Below, piece by piece: positions 10,746-21,175 of a DNA stretch of 61,108 bases. This DNA is from Seison nebaliae (Eukaryota; Rotifera; Pararotatoria; Seisonacea; Seisonidae). Positions within the stretch are counted from its first letter, which is position 1; each line of letters starts with the position of its first letter. The translations under genes were made by a program, and so were the position numbers. Location of the stretch: assembly GCA_023231475.1 (NCBI GenBank), contig JALJEE010000204.1:1-61108 (forward strand), given 5' to 3'. Below the pieces are notes generated by a model. It worked only from the letters and a program-made list of their open reading frames with translations. It searched no databases and was not told the origin of the DNA.

Positions 10746-12056
10746 ATGAGCGAATCGATAATTTTACAAATTGGTCAATGTGGAAATCAAATCGGACTAA
10801 ATTTTTGGGAATTGGCATTAAAAGAGAATGAAGAAACATTGAGAGAAGGAAAAAATTATATGAAAAGTTTCTTTCATGAAACTTCTTCAGGTAAATATGA
10901 AGCAAGAGCAATTCTTTTAGATTTGGAAGAAGGTGTAATTTCCAAAATTCTTCAACGAACAAAAATTTCTCATATCTTTTCCGAACAACAATTATTTACA
11001 TCAACTAATGGAGCTGGTAATAATTGGGCAGTTGGTCGTGAAGCATTAATGGAAGAGAAATCTCATCGTCAAATTGAAAAATGTTTACGACGAACAATTG
11101 AGAAATGTGATTATCTCCGAACTTTTTTTACAATTCATTCGATGAGTGGTGGAACAGGATCAGGAATTGGTTCCAATATTCTCCACATTCTACATGATAA
11201 TTATCCTAAAAAATATTTATTACCATTCTGTGTTTATTCAACAGAAACAGATGAGAATGTGATTACTGCTCCATATAATTCAATTTTAGCAACAACTGAA
11301 TTATTAGAATATGGTGATTGTGTATTTCCATTTGATAATGAAAGTTTATTTCGATTAACTCAAACAAATGAAACGAATCGATATAAGAAAGATGATGTTT
11401 TTGCAACAATCAATCGATTGATCGCCAATACGATATTGGACATTACAGCACATTCGAGATATCATGGAGAGATGAATGTGGATTTAAATGAGATTAGTAT
11501 GAATCTTGTTCCATTCAAATCAATGAATTACATCTCCACATATCAAGCACAACAGACGACTAATATTCATCGATTATTCGATGATTGTTTCCATCGACCA
11601 CTCATCAACATCCATCAATATTTGAATAAGAAATCTTGTTTATTATCTTCAGGTGTTCTCTTACGAACTAATCGTTCAGCTAATTCTTTAAGCATGTTAC
11701 GTGAGACTATGATGAAAATGAAAGGGAAATTTCCTTTTGCTAATTGGAATGAAGATTGTTGGAAAATCGGAATTTGTCATCAATCTTCTATTTATCATAA
11801 TTCTGATACAAGTCTATTATTATTAAACAATACTTCTTTAATCAGTAATTATATGAATAGTATTTATGAACGATTTCATAATCTATTCAAGCGAAGAGCT
11901 CATTTACATCATTATCTGAATGTCGATGGTTTCGATCTCAATCATTTTCATCATGCCAATGAAATTGTAATAAATATGATTAATAATTATCAATCATTAT
12001 CTCACACTATGAACGATTCACTCAATGTCGACAGTTCCCAACGAATTTGTTACTAA
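10746..12056 (+). CDS. TUBE1: Epsilon-tubulin
   Basis: This is a single-exon 436-residue tubulin. It opens with the nucleotide-binding T1 loop ILQIGQCGNQIG. The T4 glycine loop is present as MSGGTGSGIGS. Epsilon-specific blocks decide the isotype: GNNWAVG, YNSILATTELLEYGDCVFPFDNESL, MNVDLNEISMNLVPF, and the C-terminal RAHLHHYL. Human epsilon-tubulin is about 475 residues; the shortage is in the loop after residue 220. It acts at centrioles and basal bodies, where it is needed for stable triplet microtubules. It is missing from fly and worm lineages that lack triplets, so its presence argues for conventional basal bodies here. It is the last gene of the trio. Confidence 0.95.
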   Translation: MSESIILQIGQCGNQIGLNFWELALKENEETLREGKNYMKSFFHETSSGKYEARAILLDLEEGVISKILQRTKISHIFSEQQLFTSTNGAGNNWAVGREALMEEKSHRQIEKCLRRTIEKCDYLRTFFTIHSMSGGTGSGIGSNILHILHDNYPKKYLLPFCVYSTETDENVITAPYNSILATTELLEYGDCVFPFDNESLFRLTQTNETNRYKKDDVFATINRLIANTILDITAHSRYHGEMNVDLNEISMNLVPFKSMNYISTYQAQQTTNIHRLFDDCFHRPLINIHQYLNKKSCLLSSGVLLRTNRSANSLSMLRETMMKMKGKFPFANWNEDCWKIGICHQSSIYHNSDTSLLLLNNTSLISNYMNSIYERFHNLFKRRAHLHHYLNVDGFDLNHFHHANEIVINMINNYQSLSHTMNDSLNVDSSQRICY

Positions 12057-12238
12057 TAAAATTTGTAAATGATATTAATAAGAAATTTATTTTGTTCAAA
12101 TAAAATGGTAAATGCCACAAAAATGTAGATAAGTTGGGAAATAATTAAAAAATATTGAATTTTTTTTTTAAATGCCCAATGATAAAATCGAAATAGAGAT
12201 TTCTGATTTGATCAGAGAAAGTAAAATAATGATTGTGA

Positions 12239-12634
12239 TTAAACAGCTCGACCGATTGTCTTTTTACAATTTGGACATTTGTGTTTACATGTGTTCATAG
12301 ATCTAATAAAATAGGGTGCACAAGTCAAACAGATACAACAGAAAAAGAATCCAAGGGAAAAGAAGAATGTTTTAATATTAGGTTTCGTTCTCATTTTTGT
12401 CGTTATATATTTCCTACAATACGGACAAATGATATCCATTGGTTTTCTCAGATAAGCTCCTGGTGGTACATTTTGTCCGGGTAAAACTTGTATTGGCTGT
12501 TGATTAACAGGAATGATTATTGAGAGAACAGGAGCAACAGAAGAAGAAGCAGGTGGTTGTGGTGGTGGTGGAGAACGAGATAGAGAACTTTCTCCCACTT
12601 TCGCATTTTCACGTGAAGTTGTCCATCTTTTCAT
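12239..12634 (-). CDS. LITAF/CDIP1-like membrane-associated zinc protein
   Basis: The product is 131 residues from ATG 12634. Residues 1-60 are Ser/Pro-rich. The C-terminal half is a LITAF (SIMPLE-like) domain: a first CPYC knuckle (IICPYCRKYI), a hydrophobic stretch TFFFSLGFFFCCICLTCAPYFI that dips into the membrane from the cytosolic side, and a second CPNC knuckle (KHKCPNCKKTIG). In animals such proteins sit on late endosomes/lysosomes and take part in sorting or stress signalling. The HxCPxC ending fits the family (HKCPNC). No intron is visible. It is tail-to-tail with epsilon-tubulin, 182 bp away. Confidence 0.88.
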   Translation of the reverse strand: MKRWTTSRENAKVGESSLSRSPPPPQPPASSSVAPVLSIIIPVNQQPIQVLPGQNVPPGAYLRKPMDIICPYCRKYITTKMRTKPNIKTFFFSLGFFFCCICLTCAPYFIRSMNTCKHKCPNCKKTIGRAV

Positions 12635-13211
12635 TCTGAAAATAAACTGAAATTTCTATTTCCGATGAAAGGTCATGTCTATTTGAGAATTTGAGAAGAG
12701 ATAAAGAATTAAAAGAGTTTTCAATATATATTTATTGGGTTTTTTCTTTTGAGAGAATGATAAAAACATCAGATAGGCCAAATAGATGAATGGAATTTAA
12801 TCTCCTTTCTGACTGTTCATATCATCAACTCTACCATTAATTTAATATTCATCATCACTCTCATTCACCAAAAACATATTCTTCAATTTATTTCACATTT
12901 ATAAATCATATTTCGATATTCATTCGATATTTTATTATGACTTAATATGATGAGATTCAAATAATGTTATGTGATTTAATGAAAATAAAATATTCTTTCG
13001 AATTTAATAATTAGTTTTATTAGAAATATTATTATTATCCAATTATGATAATAAAAAGATTTATATTGAATAATATCGTTATAATATGATCAGTTGATAA
13101 CAGAATTTCAATTGAAATATTTCTCACAATAAATTAAAAGTTGATTATTTTCATAAACTTTAGTTAATTCTTTAATTGGCAATGGATGAGAATGAAGAGG
13201 AATGAGATATA
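12635..13211. other. AT-rich intergenic region
   Basis: It lies between CASP and the LITAF-like gene, both on the minus strand. No exon, RNA gene or strong repeat was seen. Confidence 0.4.
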
Positions 13212-15212
13212 TTAATGATTACCATGAAAACTGTTCATATGTTTTTGAAAATCCATTTCACATTTAATTGCCATGTCATGAGAACGCGATTCGACATGTG
13301 CCATCCGATAGAGTGAAAGACAAATGAGAAGATGTAGAACAATGAAATAAACGACGAAACCTACACGGATAAGAGAAGAAGTCGATAATAGTTGAGTTAA
13401 TCCTAAAGCAATTTTATCTAAAATATTTAATTTTTCATAACGTCGAATCCGTTCAGTTTGTTGGAAGCGATTAAACGGATTCAAATTCTTCTCATATTGC
13501 ACTTGATATTCATCCACAACTTTCGATTGAATTGTTCCATCAAATTTCCTTTCTTTGTAGAATTGAAGTTGTTCATATAATTTGAGATTGTATGACTTCA
13601 ATTTCCCATTCTCATCATTCAACACCGTTATCATATGAATCTTACTCTCATTATCATTCTCTAACACTTCACATTTTCGTTGTAGTCGATCTCGTTGACT
13701 CACCACAATTCCCATCATTTCGTTCTCCGATTCTTTATCTTCAAACACTTCCTCCTTTGTTAATACATCGTTCAACATCTTGCCCTCAAAACTCTCATAT
13801 TCCCCTAAATGGAAATCATTAAATGGAAACTATTCAATATATGTTTACTAACCAGTAGAGTTGTGATAACGATGACTGAATTGCGATAAATCATCTTCTA
13901 ATCTCTTTATTAAATTAATTTTCTCTTTAAGAAAAACTTCATTCTTCTCCAAACTTTTCTTGGAAACTATTAATTCTTTTTCTGCATTTATTCTCAATTT
14001 TCTTTCTGTCGTTATATCGTTTTGTATTAAACGAATTTTCTTTAATAAATTTTTATTTAATTTTTTCATATCATTTAACACATCATCATCATCATCATCA
14101 TCCAATATCTTCTCCATTTTCATATTACCAAACTCTGCCGAATGAAAAACTTCAAGTTCATTTCTCATTTCATCATAATTCGAATAGTCTGACAATTTTC
14201 TTATCAATTCTTCTTTTTCTTTCACTAAATTCTCTTCCACATTTTTACTTCTTTCCAATTCCATCTGCCATCGCAATCTTTGAGATTGATGAGTATGATT
14301 CAATTGATTAATATCAGAAACTAATTGGAAATTCTCTCGATTCTTCTCTTCGATCAACTTTTCAAATTTTCTCATTTTTTCTTCTAATTCTTTTTTGGAT
14401 GATTCATTATCATTTATTTTTATTTCCTCCGAAAATTCTTTTTCTTTTTTAATTATTTCACAATTCTCTGAAATTTTCAATTTTTCTTCTAATTTCAATT
14501 TGTCATTATTCAAACGATCCACATCTTCTTTTAATAAATTCAATTGAGCGAAATGACTTTGATTCGATTCATATATCGATCTCTGCAAATTCTCTAATTC
14601 TTCTTTATATAATTTCTGTTTGTCCTCACTAATCATCAGTTTGGCATTCAATTCATTGAGAATCTTCTCATTCTCTTTTAATCTCAATTCATAATCTTTC
14701 TTATTCTCCATTTCTTTTTCTTTTTGTCGATGTTTCTGCTCTTTCTCCAATTTCTCTTCCAAATCTTTTATTTTCTCACGTTGAGATTTCAACGTAATTT
14801 GTTGATTCGTCACATCAGCAAACTCTTTTTTATACTCATTCAACGTCTCTTTCAATCCAATATTCTCTCGTTCCAAATCTGAATATTTTACTGATAATTG
14901 AATTGAAGGAATTGGATCAGGGGCTTCAAGTAGAACTTTAAATATATTCATGTAACATGATTCAGCATAAATACTCCGTTTGGTGAGAATATCAATTTCT
15001 TTTTGGAAACGAACAACCAACGGTCCCAAAACACGTTGTACATCATCCTTTAACATTGACCGAATGTCACGACATTGTTTCACGAGATCTTCTCTCGAAA
15101 TCACCGCATCATCCTGATTCTTGGCAATTAAATGTGCCTCCTCCTCTAATTTATTCAGTAGCGTCTTCAAATTCAAATTCTCTTGCCAATATTGTAAAAC
15201 TGACGTCATCAT
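13212..15212 (-). CDS. CASP: CASP, Golgi coiled-coil membrane protein (CUX1 short product family)
   Basis: There are two coding blocks, 13848-15212 and about 13212-13806, joined by a ~45-bp intron (NSTG|EYESFEG). The joined protein is about 650 residues, close to the ~680 of human CASP. The N-terminus VLQYWQENLNLKTLL and the block APDPIPSIQL match CASP. The middle is a long Glu/Lys/Leu coiled coil. The C-terminus holds NPFNRFQQTERIRRYEKL, then a transmembrane segment VGFVVYFIVLHLLICLSLYRM and a short lumenal tail with HMNSFHGNH. CASP is a tail-anchored golgin of intra-Golgi traffic. There is no homeodomain or CUT repeat, so this gene codes only for the Golgi protein. A CAT/GAT run (Asp stretch) lies near 14085-14100. 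Confidence 0.93.
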
Positions 15213-15513
15213 TCAATCTGTTATCATGTCTTCTACTTTTTAATAAAACGAAACTTATTTTATTTCAAACTGTTATGGGAAGCCGAAAAATTGAGAAATA
15301 TTTCTCAACTATAAAATCTTAATAAATATTTATGAGAATTAGTTCAATTCCATCTGCTTTAATAATTTAATGAGAGATAAAATACTCTTTAAATTATGTT
15401 CAATTATTCTTCTTTTACATTTCAAGTTTCATTTAATTTAATTTAATTTAATTTTTAAGCTTCTTTCAAAAATCAAAGAATTTTCATTCCTTTTCTTTCA
15501 AAAAAGTTGAACT

Positions 15514-17224
15514 ATGCCTTCACTCAAACAAACGGTTCTCGATACCAAAGATTTAGTTAATAAGTATTTTCATGAAGATGTATGGAAAGGAGAGACAAGT
15601 TCTAATTTTTCTAATACATTTCACACTTCTATTTTCTCAGTTACCATCGTTCCCAGTGATGTTGTTAATGTGTCTTTGAATTCTTTCTTATTCGACGAAT
15701 GGGAATATCTGCAAGAACTGGTCATTGAAGTTCGTTCTTTTTAAATTTCATTATTCAAATATTAATGGAAATTTTTATATATTTCATTATTTCTTTATAT
15801 ATTTTATAAACGATGGGACAAAAAACGACAACATTAATTGTTACAGGAGTTGAGATTAGGAGATATCTGTTTCGCTAACATCGTCCATGAAGTGTTGGAG
15901 GGAATGATTGTTCGATTATATGGCTATTACAAATTAGATGAGAAGAATGATCGATCTCGTCACATGTATGACTTGCGTTGTCTATCGATTTATGTGTATT
16001 GTTCCAATGCAACTACAATGATAATGAAGAGAATTGAGAAGAATTCGAAAAATTTAATTTTAGTGAGAATTAGTGGTTTGAGGGAAATGGAAAATAATAA
16101 CAGCTTGAACTCATGTCAATTGATTGGAGAGATCGTTGAATCGGTTAATGATTTGTCATTCTCTAAAAAATGTTCATTCTCTAATTCTCCGACTAAATTG
16201 TGGTATATGTCGAACTGATTGAATTCTTTTGAAGGAGAAGTTAATTGATGAGAATAATTTGTATTTTCATTCAGTAAAGTTTCTCTTTCCTCCAAATTTC
16301 TATTTTTATATTTTGAATAATGTTTCAGATGTACTTACAATGATATTAATGAATGTCAATTGAGAGAAGTGAGAAAAGTGAAAATTATTGATTTGTTAGA
16401 TCAGATTTCTGATGATGAATCGATTTCTTCTGATGAAATGACTCAATCAACAACTATTAATAATAATAATAATGAAAGAAATGAATTGAATTATGAAGAA
16501 GAAGATAAATGTGAAAATTATTCAAATAATTTCAATACGTTGAAATTCTTAAGATTTCCCAATTATTTGGATTTGAAAGAATTTTATGATAAAGATCGAA
16601 AGGAATTGAATTGGATGGAATATCATTTAGTTGTGGATATCATTAATCGAAATAGAAATCGTGCTTATTCAATGAATGAAGAGAATGATTCGGAAATCAT
16701 CAAAATTTTATTTAAAGAAAATCGACTTTATCTTTCAGAGCAATTGCGAATTCGTCAAATTCATTGGAAAATGATTAATCTCTTTCGATATTCGTTGAAT
16801 GTTTTATTTCAAACATACAGAAAGAAGAGAAAGGAATCGAATAAATATTGTGATAAATTAAAATTGTGGGTAAATGATTTGAAGGATGAAGAGAATTATT
16901 ATAGATATTATCGTAAAATTATATTCTCTTCACATAATTTGAAAGAAGTTGCAAATTCTTTATATTCAGTCAGAAGACATTTCATATTCACAAAATATAA
17001 AAGAATCATCGAAGGAATGACGTTTCAATCTTCTTTCTCCACCTTCTTTCTCATAATCTTTTTCGTTTAGTTACGAGTTATTAAATGGGAAAACGATTCC
17101 ATTACGAGAATTTACTATCGCATATCAATCGATGGCAATCGGATTTCATCATGATAATAATATTAAGAAATATTTGAATAATCGTATCGAACAATTGAAT
17201 TGTTTAATAAAAATTATCGATTAA
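15514..17224 (+). CDS. Unassigned protein with a possible S1-like segment
   Basis: Four exons can be joined in frame, for about 480 residues. Intron 1 ends in TTGTTACAG (15846). Intron 2 runs from the GTGGTA near 16199 to TTTCAG (16330). Intron 3 ends at TCGTTTAG just before 17071. The stop is 17222-17224. The second exon begins LRLGDICFANIVHEVLEGMIVRLYGY, which has the G-D-I...G-M-x-V-x-L pattern of an S1 RNA-binding domain. An acidic Asn-rich stretch follows (ISDDESISSDE). The rest is Lys/Arg/Tyr-rich and probably helical. Weak resemblance to TTC14, which also has S1 then TPRs, was considered, but the TPR part is not convincing. The gene ends five bases before the convergent SQOR stop. Coding status is likely; function unknown. 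Confidence 0.6.
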
Positions 17225-17229
17225 ATTGT

Positions 17230-19074
17230 TCATTTACTTAATCCTAAATGTGCCATCTTTCGTACCGTTCCTGTTCCATTCCAGTTACCTGTCAACAACA
17301 TGTGCCAGTAAATTTGTGGCATGACATTCACTTTCATGTGATACATTGTTCTTCGTTCTACTCCTTGATCAACTGGGAATGTTTCCAACGGTTGAAGATC
17401 ATAATCGAATTCTGCCAAAATACAACGACCATAACCAGTTATCAATGGACAAGCAGCATAACCGTCATACTGATGTTATTGGATGATGAATGAAGGTGAA
17501 TTGATGAAATGAAAGCAAACCTTTTGTAAATTGGAGAAATCATTTTTATCGATTTTTATTAAATTCTCATATACAACTTTCACTTGACTACCAACTGCCG
17601 CAACTGTTTTTGAATTAGGTGAATTGGTACAATCTCCAATACCAAAAATATTTGGATAATTCACTTGTCTCATTTCGCCCTTAACTACGTCTAATAATCC
17701 AGTGGCATCTGATAGTTTTGGATTGGAACTGATAATTTTATGGCCTGAATGAGGCATACCAACATGTAAGAGATCATACTTCAAAGAAGTTCATATTTAC
17801 ATTTGAAGAAATCAAATAACTTTCTCTGTTCGTTTCTTATTTGGATCAGATGATGATTGAAATATTGCTAGTCGATTAACATCATCGATTTCTACTAAAT
17901 TTTCATTCAAATTTAATTGAACATTTCTGTAAAAGAAATAATTGTATGTGAAAGAAGAAGTATTAGGTGTGAAGACAATGAAAGAAAGAATTAATCAACT
18001 GTGAAAAGTAGTGTGGCTAATAATAAGAAAAGTAGACATATACACATTCTTTTTTTTTTGTATGTTCATACACAATCATTATGAAAACCATCATTTACCA
18101 TGTGTGAGAGGAAAGAGAATTGTAAAAATAGAATTCTTTGACAGACATCCATCAAACTTTCTTATTATGAATGAATGAATGAATGATGCTGCACAATGAA
18201 TGAAAAATGTATGTTCACTATTTACACAACTAATATTTATTTCCAATTGTCTTCAAATAAGAACTCGAACTGTCAAACAATCAAAACGACGAACCTTTTC
18301 TCTTTCACTTTCATTAATGCATCAGCATATTTTTTCACTCCAAAAATTGCTCCTACGGCTGAATTGAAAGAAATGTTAATGTTATTTCTTCGACCAATAT
18401 CTCTCCATTTATTCTCAGCCATCCACATCACCTTTTGTGGTGCACCAGGACATTTGATTGGAGTTGAAGGATAAGTGAAAATTGCGTTTCCTTCTTTTAA
18501 ACCTTTCACTGCCGGTTGTACCTTAGTCACATATTTCCCAGAATATACAGTGACAACATTTGGATCATTATCTAATGCTTCTCGGAAACCTTTAATTAAG
18601 TCCGGTCTCGATTTGATTCCCACACTAATGATGAGATATTCATAACTAATCTGAATGAAAGATGAAATTGAATTTAGAGATTGAGAATTAATTAAACTTT
18701 TCTATCATTCTTCAGTTGTACGAATTGTTTATCCGGATCGATTTCTATAGCTGGTTCGTTAAATAATTTCACGTTCTTTGGTACAACATTTGCCAATGGT
18801 CTCTGGACATTTTCGATACTCGTCAAACCGCCACCAACTAACGTCCATCCTGGTTGGTAGAAATGAGTCTTCAAAATTAATTTTATATAAAATAATACAA
18901 TTATTAAACTTTCGACGGTTCGATAATAGCGATTTGATTGGGAAACTTCTTTCGCAATTTAGCACTTGTCGCTAAACCACCACTCCCACCACCAACAATC
19001 AAAAATTTGAAGTGGTCACTTTTGAATCGTTGTTGGATGAGATAAATTGATTTGTTCAATTTGGAAGATAACAT
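17230..19074 (-). CDS. SQOR: Sulfide:quinone oxidoreductase, mitochondrial
   Basis: This multi-exon gene starts at ATG 19074 (MLSSKLNKSIYLIQQRFKSD, a mitochondrial presequence); the frame upstream begins only with GTG. The FAD-binding Rossmann motif is IVGGGSGGLATSAKL. Then come FYQPGWTLVGGG, TPIKCPGAPQK with one redox cysteine, AIFGVKKYADAL, IFGIGDCTNSPNSKT, and YDGYAACPLITGYGR with the second redox cysteine. The C-terminal membrane-associated part is LETFPVDQG...MPQIYWHMLL. It oxidises hydrogen sulfide at the inner membrane, passing electrons to ubiquinone and forming a persulfide. Both catalytic cysteines are kept, so it should be active. One intron near 17920-18270 is longer than the rest. 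The 3' end is five bases from the neighbouring convergent gene. Confidence 0.95.
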
Positions 19075-19307
19075 AATAATTTGGACGAAGAAGAGATTAC
19101 GGGAATACACTATAGATGAGCAATTGTTCAGATGAGATAAAGTAAAATTGACAAATAAAACAAATCAATTGATTTAACAATATTTCTCCTTATATATATA
19201 TATTTATATGGAGTAATGAGATAGAGTAGTATATCACGAACAAGAAGATTTCTTTATTTCTTTGTTCATTAAACCGTTAAAAGATGAAATTTTAAAGATA
19301 ATAAAGG

Positions 19308-19336
19308 GGGAGTCACTTGGGAAGGGAGTGACTCCC
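19308..19336. repeat. Perfect 10-bp stem hairpin
   Basis: The arms GGGAGTCACT and AGTGACTCCC are exact reverse complements around a 9-base loop. It is strikingly GC-rich for this AT-rich spacer. Confidence 0.85.
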
Positions 19337-19801
19337 GTTCAGTATTAAATAGAGAGTGAGAGAAGAAGTCTCTCTGTCTTCTAAAGAAATTTATTAAATT
19401 ATTTTAGACTAAAATCCTCTTACGATTTAACTACTTCTCCAATATTAGAATTAAATATTAGAAGGTCAACATATTATTATATGTTCAACCAAGAGAGAAG
19501 TTGTTAAATTGTTAAATGTTCATTCGTACAATTCATCCATCATTACACTAGACACACATCATTCTGTTTAAACTATGATTTTATCTCACACTCTTGACCA
19601 GAGACAACATTCATAATGTAACACCATTAGTCTATCTATCTATTAGGTATTAGTCTATTAGAGAATAAATAGTTCGAATGGAGAACAATGGAAGAGACGT
19701 GGGATTTCTATGATTATTATTCCTAAAAATAACAAACTGAAAAGGAAACTTCTATTTATTGACCTTGAAGGCAATGTTATGTTTAGTTAAATAAAGTTGT
19801 T

Positions 19802-19861
19802 TGATCGGCAATTATGCACCTTTCGAGACTTCGAGTAAGCTTAAACCGTTGAAGCCGATCA
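19802..19861. repeat. Inverted repeat TGATCGGC/GCCGATCA, 44-base loop
   Basis: Two exact 8-base arms enclose a 44-base segment that is less AT-rich than its flanks, about 130 bases before the MORN5 start. It could be a structured RNA or a paired regulatory site. Confidence 0.6.
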
Positions 19862-19993
19862 TTTAGCTAAAATCAATCTAATGAAATTTACATAGAATGA
19901 TCTTTCTCTTATTTCGTCTTATTTTTCTTCCATGACAACGGTAACTTTCAATTACAATTATTTGTTGAAATTCTTTTATCTAATTTTAATGTG

Positions 19994-20533
19994 ATGGAAT
20001 TGATTGGAAGTAAATATAATGGACCATATGTCAATGGACGTATAGAAGGTGAGGGTTATTATATTCTCCCTAATGGCTCACAATATTTGGGTGGCTTCAA
20101 AGATGGCAAATGGCATGGCAATGGCACATTATTATTTAATAACGGTGGTCGATTTGAGGGTCGATTCGACAATGGCAAAAGCATTTCTGGCAAGTATATT
20201 TTTGCAGATGATTTAGAATATGAAGTGGATGACGGATGGAAATATTGCAATGGATATGACAGACGATTTCATAAAGAAATACTTCCACCTGGAATACGAC
20301 CAGCGGGATTATCATTAATAACGAATGAATTAGAACCACGTGACATCCCAAATGGACAATTCGACATCGGTGAAGGATTTTATGATCCTTCCAAAAAAAT
20401 AGTATTTACTTATGACGGAAATTTTCTTCGACATTCGACCGAGGAAGAAGATAAATGGATAGTTGGAAAATGTCGAAAGAATATTGAAGAAGTGATGAGT
20501 GAAAAGAAAAACGAGATGCCAAACCAACAATGA
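19994..20533 (+). CDS. MORN5: MORN repeat-containing protein 5
   Basis: The product is 179 residues in one exon; start at ATG 19994, since the preceding in-frame codon is GTG. MORN repeats fill the first ~75 residues: YNGPYVNGRIEGEGYYILPNG, YLGGFKDGKWHGNGTLLF, FEGRFDNG. The C-terminal half follows MORN5 rather than other MORN proteins: YCNGYDRRFHKEI, RPAGLSLITN, IGEGFYDP, and WIVGKCRKN. MORN5 is known from testis and ciliated tissues and is associated with sperm flagella; its exact biochemical role is not settled. Length is near the human 161. With epsilon-tubulin it supports a ciliated or flagellate lineage. Confidence 0.93.
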   Translation: MELIGSKYNGPYVNGRIEGEGYYILPNGSQYLGGFKDGKWHGNGTLLFNNGGRFEGRFDNGKSISGKYIFADDLEYEVDDGWKYCNGYDRRFHKEILPPGIRPAGLSLITNELEPRDIPNGQFDIGEGFYDPSKKIVFTYDGNFLRHSTEEEDKWIVGKCRKNIEEVMSEKKNEMPNQQ

Positions 20534-21175
20534 AATTGAATATTTTATGTATATTCTCCTTTTTATTAAAATTGTTGATTAATTCTTATCAGATATAAAA
20601 ATGAGTCGACTATTTTAAGCGTGTGAAGGAACTGGTGAGAATCCTCAAGAATTTCTTATTATATCTTGTCGAATAATATGAATTAGATATGCATAATTAT
20701 AATCATTTTCAACATCAATATTTTTAACGAATTTATGCATAACATTTCCATCTATTTCCAGTACATTCTTCTTATCTCTTTACTTCTTCAACGAAATGAC
20801 AAAATGAAAATATTTCTCCAATTCTGCTCAATATTCTCTCTTTAATCATTTCATTTGGAAAGAAAATTATTCCAATTTTGTTCAACAATTGATTTTATGA
20901 GTTTTAATGTTTTCTAATTGATTATTGAGATTGATTAATGGATGAAATTATTTTCAAGTAACAATTGGATGAATGATTAAGCTTAATTTAGAAATTATAA
21001 TAAAATGATAATGATAATAAACCGTTGGAAATTGGTTGAATTGAATGAAAGATGATTCATTTCAGCTGAACATCTTCAAATAAAAAACTTCCAACTTTTA
21101 TAACAATAGTCGAATTTATGATTGTTTCTTTTTAAAAACTCTCAAATTACATGCCAGGGAGAATAATTCAATGAA
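20534..21175. other. AT-rich intergenic region
   Basis: It lies between MORN5 and the PLA2-like gene, both plus strand. No exon or RNA gene was recognised. Confidence 0.4.

Larger units (their letters stand above)
19075..19993. other. Divergent intergenic region with several inverted repeats
   Basis: This is the shared upstream region of SQOR (minus) and MORN5 (plus). It contains the hairpins listed separately at 19308 and 19802, plus an imperfect inverted repeat around AACATAT...ATATGTT near 19467-19492. No protein-coding exon is seen. A short non-coding RNA gene is possible but none was recognised. Confidence 0.45.

Noticed and set aside
10746..12056. Misato (tubulin-like) as an alternative to epsilon-tubulin
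   Set aside because: Epsilon-specific blocks such as YNSILAT, MNVDLNEISMNLVPF and HLHHYL decide for epsilon-tubulin.
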